Assembly: GCF_022288805.1 (NCBI RefSeq)
Contig: NZ_JAKOPM010000007.1
Coordinates: forward strand, 41,019-105,018
Reading direction: 5' to 3'
DNA length: 64,000 bases
From: Corynebacterium yonathiae
GTDB lineage: Bacteria; Actinomycetota; Actinomycetes; Mycobacteriales; Mycobacteriaceae
How positions within the stretch are numbered: position 1 is the first letter of the stretch; each line of letters starts with the position of its first letter. The notes under the pieces were generated by a model. It searched no databases and had not been told where the DNA came from. It worked only from the letters and a program-made list of their open reading frames with translations. Positions 16,383 through 25,012 of this stretch are shown here, piece after piece. The translations under genes were made by a program, and so were the position numbers.

Positions 16383-17168
16383 ATGAACCCAACAACGAAC
16401 CTGCTGGACGGCGGCAAGAACTACCGCGACCCCAGCATCTCCCCGGAGGGCACGCGCGATACCGCGCCGCTGGACGCCGAGGTAGCCGCGCGCAACCAGC
16501 AACTGGTAGACCAGTGGGCGGATAAGCTGCACGATGCCTCTGCCGAAACCATCACCGAATGGGCAGCCGAGCACGCCCCCGGCCGCCTTGCGGTGACCAT
16601 GTCTATGGAAAATACGGTCTTGGCCGAGCTCGCCCACCGCGCCGGGCTCGATGCGGACCTGCTTTTCATCGATACCGGCTGGCACTTCCCGGAAACCCTC
16701 CAGGTGGCCGATGAGGTAGAAAAGCGTTACCCGGACCTGCCCCTGGTGCGGGTGCTTCCGCTTTTGAGCCCGGAAAAACAAGATGAGGTCTACGGCCCGC
16801 GCCTTTATGCCCGCGATACCGCTGCCTATAACCGCATGCGCAAAGTCGAGCCGCTGAATATGGCGATGGACCCGTATGCCGGCTGGGTCACCGGTCTGCG
16901 CCGGGCCGATTCCGAGCACCGCGCGAGCGCCCCGGCGCTGAGCCTCGACCGCACCGGACGGTTGAAGATCTCGCCCATCATCACCTGGGATTTAGACGAT
17001 ACAGACCGCTATATCGAGGACAACGACCTCATCATCCACCCACTTACCTTGCAGGGGTACCGCTCCATCGGCTGCGCTCCGCTGACTTTCCCAGTTGGTG
17101 AAGGCGAAGATGCCCGGTCCGGGCGCGTATTTGCAGACGGCAAGACAGAATGCGGGTTACACGAATAA
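16383..17168 (+). CDS. cysH: (Phospho)adenylylsulfate reductase CysH, without iron-sulfur ligands
   Basis: 261 residues from ATG at 16383; ATG 16371 is an alternative, and neither has a good SD. It reduces activated sulfate to sulfite with thioredoxin. The PP-loop-type fold shows VTMSMENTVLAELAH, DTGWHFPETL, WVTGLRRADS and the C-terminal catalytic ECGLHE. Two places where APS reductases carry [4Fe-4S] cysteines have lost them: the CC before LRKVEP is replaced by AYNRMRKVEPL, and SIGCxPCT reads SIGCAPLT. The enzyme therefore looks like the cluster-free type, as in E. coli PAPS reductase or plant APR-B, although no APS kinase domain is encoded here. It is translationally coupled to cysD (TAATG). 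Confidence 0.88.
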   Translation: MNPTTNLLDGGKNYRDPSISPEGTRDTAPLDAEVAARNQQLVDQWADKLHDASAETITEWAAEHAPGRLAVTMSMENTVLAELAHRAGLDADLLFIDTGWHFPETLQVADEVEKRYPDLPLVRVLPLLSPEKQDEVYGPRLYARDTAAYNRMRKVEPLNMAMDPYAGWVTGLRRADSEHRASAPALSLDRTGRLKISPIITWDLDDTDRYIEDNDLIIHPLTLQGYRSIGCAPLTFPVGEGEDARSGRVFADGKTECGLHE

Positions 17169-18067
17169 TGAGCACACTTTCTCCACACTTAAAAGACCTA
17201 GAAAACGAGTCCATCCACATCCTGCGCGAGGTGGCCGGCCAATTCGATAAGGTTGGCATCCTCTTTTCTGGCGGCAAGGATTCCGTTGTTGTATTCGAGC
17301 TGGCCCGCCGCGCCTTCGCCCCGGCCACGGTGCCATTTGAGCTCCTCCATGTCGATACCGGGCACAACTTCCCCGAGGTCATCGATTTCCGCGACCGCCT
17401 CGTCGAAGAATCCGGTGCCCGCCTGCACGTCGCCCGCGTCCAAGATTGGATTGACCGCGGCGATCTGCAGGAGCGCCCCGATGGCACCCGCAACCCACTG
17501 CAGTCGGTGCCGTTGGTAGAGACCATCGCCGAGCGCGAGTATGACGCCGTATGCGGCGGCGCCCGCCGCGATGAGGAGCGCGCCCGTGCCAAGGAGCGCA
17601 TCTTCTCCATCCGCGATTCTTTCGGCGGCTGGGATCCCCGCCGCCAGCGTCCCGAGCTCTGGGATCTGTACAACGGCGGCAAGATGGCCGGTGAAAACGT
17701 CCGCGTTTTCCCCATTTCCAACTGGACCGAGTCCGATATTTGGGAATATATCGGCGCCCGCGAACTCGAGCTGCCCTCCATCTACTACTCCCACGAGCGT
17801 GAAGTATTCAAGCGCAATGGCATGTGGCTAGCCCCTGGTGAATGGGGCGGCCCGGCTGAAGATGAGGAGCTGGAAACCCGCACCGTGCGCTACCGCACCG
17901 TGGGCGATATGTCCTGCACCGGCGCCGTGGAATCTACCGCATCGACGCCGGATGAGGTGCTCGCGGAGATTTCCATTTCCACCCTTTCTGAGCGCGGCGC
18001 CACCCGCGCCGATGACAAACTCTCCGAGTCCGCCATGGAGGACCGCAAGAAGGAAGGATACTTCTGA
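17168..18067 (+). CDS. cysD: Sulfate adenylyltransferase subunit 2 (CysD)
   Basis: 299 residues. This catalytic subunit of ATP sulfurylase makes APS from ATP and sulfate. The PP-loop SGGKDS is at residues 34-39, followed by HVDTGHNFPEV, CGGARRDEERARAKERIFS, RPELWDLYNGG and the C-terminal GDMSCTGAVES, all typical and complete. The start ATG shares its A with the cysH stop, and its own stop TGA overlaps the cysN ATG (TGATG), showing coupled translation of the three genes. It works in complex with the GTPase CysN. Confidence 0.95.
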   Translation: MSTLSPHLKDLENESIHILREVAGQFDKVGILFSGGKDSVVVFELARRAFAPATVPFELLHVDTGHNFPEVIDFRDRLVEESGARLHVARVQDWIDRGDLQERPDGTRNPLQSVPLVETIAEREYDAVCGGARRDEERARAKERIFSIRDSFGGWDPRRQRPELWDLYNGGKMAGENVRVFPISNWTESDIWEYIGARELELPSIYYSHEREVFKRNGMWLAPGEWGGPAEDEELETRTVRYRTVGDMSCTGAVESTASTPDEVLAEISISTLSERGATRADDKLSESAMEDRKKEGYF

Positions 18068-19350
18068 TGACGACCACCCTCGCGCCGAATGTCGGCGCCC
18101 TCAAGCAGCGCGATACCCTGCGCCTGTGCACCGCCGGCTCCGTCGATGACGGCAAGTCCACCTTCGTCGGCCGTCTACTCTACGACACCAAGTCCGTGCT
18201 CGCGGACCAGGTCGAGTCCATGGAGCGCACCTCCACCGACCGCGGCTTCGATGGCATGGACCTTTCCTTGCTTGTCGACGGCCTGCGTGCCGAGCGCGAA
18301 CAGGGCATTACCATCGACGTGGCTTATCGCTACTTTGCCACAGATAAGCGCACCTTCATCCTCGCCGATACCCCGGGGCACGTGCAGTACACCCGCAATA
18401 CGGTCACCGGCATGTCTACCTCGCAGGTAGTAGTGCTTCTTATCGACGCCCGCCATGGCGTCGTCGAACAAACCCGCCGCCACCTCAACGTCGCCGCGCT
18501 CCTAGGCGTGCGCCACGTGGTCCTTGCGGTGAACAAGATTGACCTCGTGGACTACGATGAGCAGGTCTTCCGCGAAATCGAGTCCGAGTTCAACCAGATC
18601 GCCGCGCGCTTAGACATCACCGATACCACCGTCGTGCCGATTTCCGCGCTCAAAGGCGATAACGTGGTTGAGCGTTCCGCCAATATGGAGTGGTATACCG
18701 GCCCGACCGTTCTTGAGGTCCTCGAGACCGTCCCCGTCGCCTCTGGCCGTGCCGATGAGCTGGATTTCCGTTTCCCCATCCAGTACGTCATCCGCGAGCA
18801 CGCTTCCGATTACCGCGGCTACGCCGGCCGCGTGAAGGCTGGCTCCATCTCAGTAGGCGATGAGGTTGGCCTTCCCGAAGGCCGCACCAGCACCGTCACT
18901 CAGATCGACACTGCCGATGGCCCCGCCGACTCCGCCGCCACCGGTGACTCCGTGACGCTCCTGCTTGCCGACGACATCGATCTCGCCCGTGGCGATCTCA
19001 TAGCCGGACCTCAGCGCCCCGCGGCCACCCGCGAATTCGACGCCACAGTCGTCGGTCTGACCGAAAAGGACATCAAGCCCGGACAGATGCTCAAGCTGCG
19101 CTATGGTTCCTCCCTAGTCAAGGCCCGCATCGCCGCCGTCACTCGCACCCTGGATCTCGATGGCGTCTCCGATGTGGAGGATCCCGAGTCCGTCACTATG
19201 AACGACATCGCCCACATCACCATCCAGACCCAAGCGAAGCTTCCCGTCGAGGACTACGCCGCCCGCGGCGCAGTGGGCAACTTCCTGCTCATCGACCAGT
19301 CCTCCGGCAACACTCTCGCCGCCGGCTTCGTGGGCCATCGCCTGCGCTAG
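18067..19350 (+). CDS. cysN: Sulfate adenylyltransferase subunit 1 (CysN GTPase)
   Basis: 427 residues. GTPase motifs: G1 AGSVDDGKST (about 23-32), G3 DTPGH (101-105), G4 NKID (156-159), followed by EF-Tu-like beta-barrel domains. GTP hydrolysis drives APS formation by CysD. The length shows there is no fused CysC kinase, so APS and not PAPS should be the product. In C. glutamicum the operon continues with cysY and cysZ; here it ends, and the stop overlaps a convergent small gene by 4 bp. Confidence 0.95.
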   Translation: MTTTLAPNVGALKQRDTLRLCTAGSVDDGKSTFVGRLLYDTKSVLADQVESMERTSTDRGFDGMDLSLLVDGLRAEREQGITIDVAYRYFATDKRTFILADTPGHVQYTRNTVTGMSTSQVVVLLIDARHGVVEQTRRHLNVAALLGVRHVVLAVNKIDLVDYDEQVFREIESEFNQIAARLDITDTTVVPISALKGDNVVERSANMEWYTGPTVLEVLETVPVASGRADELDFRFPIQYVIREHASDYRGYAGRVKAGSISVGDEVGLPEGRTSTVTQIDTADGPADSAATGDSVTLLLADDIDLARGDLIAGPQRPAATREFDATVVGLTEKDIKPGQMLKLRYGSSLVKARIAAVTRTLDLDGVSDVEDPESVTMNDIAHITIQTQAKLPVEDYAARGAVGNFLLIDQSSGNTLAAGFVGHRLR

Positions 19351-19541
19351 TCTTCCTTCGCGCCGCTGCTGCTCTCACTCCTGTCATCGCGCATCATAAT
19401 GGTGCCCGTGACTCCGAGCAGCAGTGGCGAGGAGAGCCCCAGCACCGTAGCTTCTGCTACGGTCAGGTTCACGATCAGCAGTAGAACCGCCGCCACCAGA
19501 GCGAAGACTCCAAATTTCTGCTGAAACGTCTTTTCCTTCAT
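19347..19541 (-). CDS. Small two-helix membrane protein
   Basis: 64 residues from ATG at 19541 (GGAGAG upstream); longer in-frame starts add a non-membrane Pro/Arg-rich leader without SD. Two hydrophobic stretches (FGVFALVAAVLLLIVNLTVA and VLGLSSPLLLGVTGTIMM) are followed by a short acidic tail. No family recognised. It overlaps cysN tail-to-tail by 4 bp. Confidence 0.55.
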   Translation of the reverse strand: MKEKTFQQKFGVFALVAAVLLLIVNLTVAEATVLGLSSPLLLGVTGTIMMRDDRSESSSGAKED

Positions 19542-19701
19542 TCCGATCTCTCCTTCCGCCAAATACCGGCCACGATAACTACCGCCAGCTTTCCGTGAAA
19601 GCCCATAACGTATCCATTCAATGGGCTCGCACACCCGTGGAGGATTTGCCTCACCGCACGGTGACCGTCCCTCGATCAAAACAAGCACGCTTGGCCTCGG
19701 T

Positions 19702-20400
19702 CTAGTACGGTGGTACGTCCCCAGACATAATTACCTTTTGCGCGCCTTCATCCCAACGGAAATCGGCTTGGGTCCTCCCTGATGCTGCAGCATTGCCCTC
19801 ACCATCCTTTGGCCAGCGGTAGGTAACTGCAATTTCGGAATCATCTACGCGGCTAATTCGCGGAGAAAAGCCATATGCCTTAGCAGTTGCCGTTCCCAGA
19901 TACTCACCTTTGTGGAAAAGCAGAATGTGATACGGCGAGGAAACAGTCGCCCCTTCAAGCGTCACAGTAATCCATGAAAGAGCTGCACATGGATCGTATT
20001 GAGAGGAAGAAGGACCCCACGGGGCATCAAGTCCTGGATAAGGCTCTACCTGCGGAATGGCCTTTTCATAGGCGGTCTCGGCAGTATCTGAGCCGCACTC
20101 AGGAGACCCGTCGTTGCCTTTACCTCGACGTGGCATGCTCTTTTCCTGTTCCTCCTCTGGGGGAACTTCCGCGACGGTAGTGGTCTTCTGGGAGGGCTTT
20201 TCCTCGGTCGTTTCGTTAGCAGAAGAAGTGGCTGCATCTGCTTCTGAAGTGGCTTCCCTAGCTGCAGAGAAGGTTGGTGAATCCCCTGAATCTCGGGAAT
20301 CGCTTCCACAAGCTGCTAAAGAAAGGCAGAGGATGCCGACGCTAGCTACTGCTGCGGCGGAGCGCGAATGATGTATGAAGCGGAGGCGGGTATTCAGCAT
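19702..20400 (-). CDS. LppP/LprE family lipoprotein (copy 2)
   Basis: 232 residues from ATG 20400. The signal peptide ends in a lipobox, LSLAACGSD, so the protein should be acylated and anchored outside. A Ser/Thr/Glu-rich linker leads to a folded C-terminal domain: DPCAALSWITVTLEGATVSS, YHILLFHKGEYLGTATAKAY, IAVTYRWPK. This is the LppP/LprE domain known from mycobacteria. The Cys pair (near PECGSD and DPCAAL) probably forms a disulfide. It is a close paralog of the next gene upstream, from tandem duplication. Function unknown. Confidence 0.82.
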   Translation of the reverse strand: MLNTRLRFIHHSRSAAAVASVGILCLSLAACGSDSRDSGDSPTFSAAREATSEADAATSSANETTEEKPSQKTTTVAEVPPEEEQEKSMPRRGKGNDGSPECGSDTAETAYEKAIPQVEPYPGLDAPWGPSSSQYDPCAALSWITVTLEGATVSSPYHILLFHKGEYLGTATAKAYGFSPRISRVDDSEIAVTYRWPKDGEGNAAASGRTQADFRWDEGAQKVIMSGDVPPY

Positions 20401-20502
20401 GATCTGGCTTCCTTCCACGGAGCTAAGCGTAGGGAGCTGTTACTACCGAGAGTAGCAACAGCTCCTATCAAGAAATACTGAAATGCAGTTGTGCGCTTCC
20501 TT

Positions 20503-21174
20503 CTATCCCGTGGGCGGGACATCTCCAGACATGATGACCTTTTGCTGGGCCTCATCCCAGCGAAAGCCAGCTTGGGTGGTCCCTGAGCGGTTGGCGTTTC
20601 CCTCGCCCTCACGCGGCCAGTGATAGGTCACCGCGATTTCGGAATCACTCACCCGCTCAATGGTGGGGGCGAAGCCATAGGGCTTGGCCGTTGCAGTGCC
20701 CAGGTATTCGCCGTGATTAAACAGCATGATGTGGAAGGGTGAAGAACTGCTTCCCCCTTCAATCATCAGGGTCTCCCACGATAGGGAGGCGCAGGGATCA
20801 TAGCCAGAGGAGTCGAACAGTTCCCAGCCGATGGTCTCCCATAGGGGCACCTGCGATACGCCCTGAGCAAAAGCGGACTGTGCATCGTCAGAACCGCAAG
20901 ATGTGTCGGGTTCTGGCGCGGCTTCCGGTTTGGAAGCGGGGTCTTCGTCGTCTAAGAGGACGTTAGGTGGCACCGGACGAGTGGTTTTCTCGTCCCTCGC
21001 AGCAGGGGTAGAGGATGTTTCTTCCTGCGGGGCGTCGTCGTCTTCTTTTGTTGTCGACGTCGGCGCAGTGGCCAGCGAAGGTTCTGGTGGCGTGGATTCT
21101 GGAGATTCTGCAGTACAAGCGGTGAGGACTAGGCCTGCAAGCAAACTGCACACCGGCAGCGTACGCTTAGGCAT
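20503..21174 (-). CDS. LppP/LprE family lipoprotein (copy 1)
   Basis: 223 residues with lipobox LVLTACTAE near residue 20, then an acidic Thr/Ser/Pro linker and a C-terminal domain (DPCASLSWETLMIEGGSSSS, FHIMLFNHGEYLGTATAKPY, IAVTYHWPREGEGNA, QQKVIMSGDVPP) nearly identical in pattern to the gene at 19702-20400. The start overlaps the end of the J-like membrane protein by 8 bp, so the genes form an operon. Confidence 0.82.
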   Translation of the reverse strand: MPKRTLPVCSLLAGLVLTACTAESPESTPPEPSLATAPTSTTKEDDDAPQEETSSTPAARDEKTTRPVPPNVLLDDEDPASKPEAAPEPDTSCGSDDAQSAFAQGVSQVPLWETIGWELFDSSGYDPCASLSWETLMIEGGSSSSPFHIMLFNHGEYLGTATAKPYGFAPTIERVSDSEIAVTYHWPREGEGNANRSGTTQAGFRWDEAQQKVIMSGDVPPTG

Positions 21175-21934
21175 CGTTCGCTGCCTTAAGGCCCATGGTC
21201 TTGCGAATGGACCAGATGAACTCGCCCAGTACGAGCAGGAGCGGAGTCGCGATAAGGGTCTTAATTATCGAGGCAGCGAAGTCAGCGGTTCTCGCTTCGA
21301 GATTAGAAGAATCAAAAAGCAGGCTCATTGCAGTGGTGTCGCCAGCAGTGTTAGCCAGGGAGAGGCCGCGAATGCCGGCTATCAGCCACATCAGCAGCAG
21401 AATTCCCCAAATCACACACCACATGATGGACTGGCAGCGTTGGCGAGCGGGGGTGACCGGGAAAGCCATATTGCTGAAGTCAACGGTGAACTGCTTTTTG
21501 GAGCTACTGAAACCGGTGTTATTGGAGGCAGCCTGCTGACTAGCGGTGTGGGCAGGCCATCCTTGTTGCGGTTGACGTGTATGTGCGGCGGTGTATCCGG
21601 GTGCCGGAGTGTAGGTGCCGGTTGCTTCCGGGGAAGGTGTTGCGTGCTTGGCAGCAAGGCTAGAGGAATCAGTAGCACTTGCAGCAGGTAGAGCTGCGAT
21701 ATCGCGGATACGCGCGATGTCTACTTCTGGGCCGGTAGGATTGGCGAGTTCCTTGTCATACTTCGTCCGGCGGTGTCCAACAGAGAAGATCTCCCGAGCG
21801 GTGGTGAGCTCGTCTCGAGCTGCCGTATTTTCTGGGCTGAGTTGCGCCAGCTTGGCGTCGATATCAGCTACCAGCTGAGTAGAGTCCGCGGAGGGGTCGA
21901 GGGAGAGAGAATCGTAGAGGTTGTAGTGAGCCAC
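21167..21934 (-). CDS. Membrane protein with degenerate J-like N-terminal domain
   Basis: 255 residues. Residues 3-63 (YNLYDSLSLDPSADSTQLVA to RRTKYDKEL) match the helical layout of a DnaJ domain, including the terminal YD, but the HPD motif needed to stimulate DnaK is absent. A Pro/Ala/Thr-rich linker follows, then two transmembrane helices (MWCVIWGILLLMWLIAGI and TLIATPLLLVLGEFIW). Similar proteins in actinobacteria have unknown roles. It overlaps the LppP/LprE gene by 8 bp, and the upstream membrane-anchored gene is 75 bp away. Confidence 0.7.
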   Translation of the reverse strand: MAHYNLYDSLSLDPSADSTQLVADIDAKLAQLSPENTAARDELTTAREIFSVGHRRTKYDKELANPTGPEVDIARIRDIAALPAASATDSSSLAAKHATPSPEATGTYTPAPGYTAAHTRQPQQGWPAHTASQQAASNNTGFSSSKKQFTVDFSNMAFPVTPARQRCQSIMWCVIWGILLLMWLIAGIRGLSLANTAGDTTAMSLLFDSSNLEARTADFAASIIKTLIATPLLLVLGEFIWSIRKTMGLKAANDA

Positions 21935-22009
21935 GGGATGGTCCTTTCAGATGCGGGGTGGAAAACGTCGGGGAGGCAGGTGGAGGGATAAGGAATGAGA
22001 GGACGTGAG

Positions 22010-22996
22010 TTAACAGGGGTCAGAGAAATCTGCGTTGTTATTGAGAGATCGGGCATTGCCGCCATATTTAGCCTTCAGCGAGCAGACCTTGTCCACACTG
22101 TGGCCGGCTTCGTAGACAATGGCATAGACGGTGCCGCCTTCGACATGGCTGCGTAGGGAGCTACATGCGGAGCCGGGAATAATCTTGGAGCCCGGGTATT
22201 TTTTGTGTACTCGGTAGGGTTCAGAAATCGGGTCAGTCGCTGGCGGGATAATGACTGATTCCGCGATGAGCACGTAGCGGCCGTCGCATTCGCCGTACCA
22301 GTAATCTTCAGGTGGAAATTCCTCTTCGGCGGTAATGGGCTTGTCGCGAACCTTCGAGGTCTGAGTTTGCTGGGCTTCGCAGAGCTTGAGTTGGTTGGTC
22401 AGATCCTTGGGGGCGCCGGCTTTGTCCAGTTTCTCTTTGTCGTAGCAGCTATTGACGGAATCGCCGGATGTGTTGTCAGTGCGGTACAACTTCCAATCAT
22501 TATCGGTCCAGTAAAACAGTCCGTAATTGGAGGACTGCTTTTGTGCGAGGTACAGCCAGGTTCCATCACAAAAAAGCTGAAGCGTGTCGATAGGGGAGTC
22601 CATTATGTCGTTAGCTAGTGTTCCACACTTTTCCTCTGTGGAAGGCCCAGCGCTTGTGTTCCGAGACGGCTTAGCCTCATGTTTCTTTTCGGGTGAGCTT
22701 TCTTTTTCCCCAGTCGGTTGTGGGGTGGTTTCTTCGCTGCTGGCTTCTTGAGCCTGAAACCCCGGTTCAGCGCCGCTTGCGTCCTCAGAATCTTTGCTTG
22801 TCATCAGCGCCCAGGCACCTCCGCCGATCAGCGCGATAATGGCTAGAGCGGCAACGACAATAATTGCGGTGCGCTTGCCTTTGCCTGAAGAGCTGGTGTT
22901 TGTTCCTGTACCGGGGGCCTGTACAGGGGAGGCAGATTCGTTCGAATCTGAATATGGGGTTGAATCTGATGAACCCCAAGAATTCTTGTCGTTCAA
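22010..22996 (-). CDS. Membrane-anchored extracellular protein with a Cys-rich domain
   Basis: 328 residues. A Ser/Asn-rich cytoplasmic N-terminus of about 40 residues and one transmembrane helix (TAIIVVAALAIIALIGGGAWAL) are followed by an acidic linker and a C-terminal domain. That domain has several cysteines (EEKCGTLAND, LFCDGTW, NSCYDKEK, KLCEAQQ, YGECDGRY, GSACSSL, DKVCSL, and the final Cys), consistent with disulfides outside the cell. No family recognised. It heads the minus-strand envelope operon with the J-like protein and the two lipoproteins. Confidence 0.68.
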   Translation of the reverse strand: MNDKNSWGSSDSTPYSDSNESASPVQAPGTGTNTSSSGKGKRTAIIVVAALAIIALIGGGAWALMTSKDSEDASGAEPGFQAQEASSEETTPQPTGEKESSPEKKHEAKPSRNTSAGPSTEEKCGTLANDIMDSPIDTLQLFCDGTWLYLAQKQSSNYGLFYWTDNDWKLYRTDNTSGDSVNSCYDKEKLDKAGAPKDLTNQLKLCEAQQTQTSKVRDKPITAEEEFPPEDYWYGECDGRYVLIAESVIIPPATDPISEPYRVHKKYPGSKIIPGSACSSLRSHVEGGTVYAIVYEAGHSVDKVCSLKAKYGGNARSLNNNADFSDPC

Positions 22997-23302
22997 AGGT
23001 AATGCTCCTTTGTGCGCTGTCCAGAGAGAAAATTGCGAAAGAAAGCGAATGACTAAGGATCATTCCGTGTCATACTATAGACATAAGGGTGCCAAGAATT
23101 CTCTCGAATTGGACTATGAAAGGGGAATTTGCAACGAAATGCGTCTTTCACGATGTAACCCTTAAGGAATAAGGTTGTCATCTGTTGGGCGGCCGAGAAT
23201 CAACGGTGGCGAAGCGGAGGAGTCCCAAGATCCTCTAGGCAGGCTTCTACACAATGTTCTTGCTCTGCGAAAGGGACGCAATGGAAGACGGCCACAAGAC
23301 CA
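22997..23302. other. Divergent intergenic region without a visible gene
   Basis: About 300 bp between the minus-strand envelope operon and the plus-strand hypothetical gene. It holds an AT-rich part with CATACTATAG at about 23069-23078, which could be a -10 element, and short GAATTC/GAATTG repeats near 23096-23110. I see no supported coding region. Confidence 0.4.
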
Positions 23303-24352
23303 ATGTCTGGCTTAATCCCAAGCATGACCAAAAAATATTTCCCCAATGAGGGGGAGAAAGGAGCCCTCGTGGGGCTGGACCGCAATCTCAACGCTGCGGA
23401 ACTACATGCAACTCGCAACCGGGTGAGCGTGTCCCCGGATCTCATCCGCCGCTTGGGTGGACCCCTAGGCTATGACGCGATCGAGGCCTTTGGCTCCGCA
23501 GCACAGGCGGAATTGAGCAAGGTCTTTGATTTGGGAGACATCATCGACCTGATGTTGCTTAGCCAATTGCCGGATATGGAGGTCGCGCCGAGTGTGGAGC
23601 AGCAGGTGGAGGGGGATATCGCCAAGCAGTTGCTGCGGCGCATTAGCGCGGGTGATTACTTGACGCGCCAGCAAGTACATGACCGTCTGCCGCGGGCGAC
23701 GGTGATGCTCTACCGCATGGGGCATCCGCGGCTGTGGGCTTTTGCCGCGCGCCAACGCCTTCCCAAGGACGCAGAAAAGGCTATCCCGGAGTCCTTTCAC
23801 CGCGATATTACCGGGCCGTATACGACGCCGGAGGAGGCATGGCTGGGCATGTATGTGGCCGATGCTACTCGCCTGGGCAAGCTAAATACGCAGGTAGAAG
23901 ATGCGGGACTCGAGGAGGACAGGCAACAGCGCTTGCGATTAGGAATGAGCCTAGCTGATACCTACCGCCAAGTCTGGAGCTCCGCGCGTGGCCATTGGCG
24001 AGTTAGCCCCCAGACGCGCTACATCGTGCCCTCGCGCTTTGGCTATTGCCCCTTTGTCTTTCGTGTGGCCGAGGGCGGGTGGCGCCGCGATTCCTTCGAT
24101 GGGAGCCACGATCGCTTTATGGCCACTGAAGGCTATTGGATTGACGTGGAGCGCGAGCGACTCATTCACCTTGGCGCGCCTGATCCCCACGACGCCTGGC
24201 TGCCCACGGCGCGGGTGGCGGCCGAAGCTCCCACGGAGGCCGACCTGGCGGTCGCGCGCGTGCTCAGCGGGAACATTATCGCACTCGGCGCTGGCCAGAA
24301 GAATATTACGATTCGCCTGCGCCAGAAGAACCGCACATTGAACTTTGACTAG
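23303..24352 (+). CDS. Hypothetical protein, about 350 residues
   Basis: 349 residues, soluble, no signal peptide or membrane helix. No domain recognised. It is rich in Arg, Asp and Ala, with a helical middle part (PSVEQQVEGDIAKQLLRRIS, TRQQVHDRLPRATVMLYRMG) and a Trp/Tyr-rich C-terminal half (GHWRVSPQTRYIVPSRFGY). The start is uncertain: MTKKYFP seven codons later is an alternative and neither has a convincing SD. The next gene, a nucleosidase, starts 23 bp after its stop, suggesting co-transcription. Confidence 0.6.
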   Translation: MSGLIPSMTKKYFPNEGEKGALVGLDRNLNAAELHATRNRVSVSPDLIRRLGGPLGYDAIEAFGSAAQAELSKVFDLGDIIDLMLLSQLPDMEVAPSVEQQVEGDIAKQLLRRISAGDYLTRQQVHDRLPRATVMLYRMGHPRLWAFAARQRLPKDAEKAIPESFHRDITGPYTTPEEAWLGMYVADATRLGKLNTQVEDAGLEEDRQQRLRLGMSLADTYRQVWSSARGHWRVSPQTRYIVPSRFGYCPFVFRVAEGGWRRDSFDGSHDRFMATEGYWIDVERERLIHLGAPDPHDAWLPTARVAAEAPTEADLAVARVLSGNIIALGAGQKNITIRLRQKNRTLNFD

Positions 24353-24375
24353 GGCGGGCAGGTATTCTCACAGGC

Positions 24376-24966
24376 ATGGAGAATCTCAACGGACGCACCC
24401 TTTTCGTCGCCGCTGTCGATGCGGAAGCCGCGCACATTCCGGAGGGCGAGCCCCTGCTCATTACTGGGATCGGCACGGTTCCGGCCGCCATGGCCTTAAC
24501 GGAGGCTCTTGCCGACGCCCGCGCTAACGGCGCCCTTCCCGATCGCGTGGTCAATATCGGCACGGCCGGCGCGCTTGTCGACGGCATGGCTGGCGTCTTC
24601 GAAGTAGATAAGGTCACCAAACACGACTTCAAGCTCGAAGTGCTTACCGATATCAATCGCTACCTGCTGCCAGAGGTCATCGAGCTCGAGACCTCCGGCC
24701 GCTTGCCAGTTCGTGGGCTGGCCACGGGCGATATGTTTGTCTCCGATACCGCCTTGCGCACTGAGCTGGCCAAAAAATCCCAGCTCTGCGACATGGAAGG
24801 CTATTCCATTGCCGCAGTATGCCAGCGCTTCGACGTGCCCTGCACCCTGCTCAAGCAGGTCTCCGATTCCGCGAATGAGGAGTCTAAGGGCACCTGGGCC
24901 AACGTCCTCGACCGGGGCGCGCGCCAGCTCGCCTCGGCCGCTACGGACTTAGGCTTTCTGCGCTAA
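24376..24966 (+). CDS. Nucleoside phosphorylase/nucleosidase family protein
   Basis: 196 residues. PNP/MTAN fold motifs: ITGIGTVPAAMALTEAL near the start, RVVNIGTAGAL (phosphate or base pocket), TGDMFVSD, and CDMEGYSIAAVCQRF, where the Met-Glu contacts ribose hydroxyls in this family. The final VSDSANEESKGTW carries the catalytic Asp. It probably cleaves a purine nucleoside, methylthioadenosine or S-adenosylhomocysteine; the exact substrate cannot be read from sequence. It is a little shorter than E. coli MTAN (232). Confidence 0.78.
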   Translation: MENLNGRTLFVAAVDAEAAHIPEGEPLLITGIGTVPAAMALTEALADARANGALPDRVVNIGTAGALVDGMAGVFEVDKVTKHDFKLEVLTDINRYLLPEVIELETSGRLPVRGLATGDMFVSDTALRTELAKKSQLCDMEGYSIAAVCQRFDVPCTLLKQVSDSANEESKGTWANVLDRGARQLASAATDLGFLR

Positions 24967-24972
24967 AAACTA

Positions 24973-25001
24973 AAGCGCGCCGGCGAAGGGCTGGCGCGCT
25001 T
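24973..25001. terminator. Bidirectional GC hairpin between convergent genes
   Basis: AAGCGCGCC/GGCGCGCTT, a perfect 9-bp stem with an 11-nt loop, lies between the nucleosidase stop and the convergent transporter stop. It has AA/TT ends but no long U-tract. Confidence 0.55.
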
Positions 25002-25012
25002 GTGGCTGAGTC

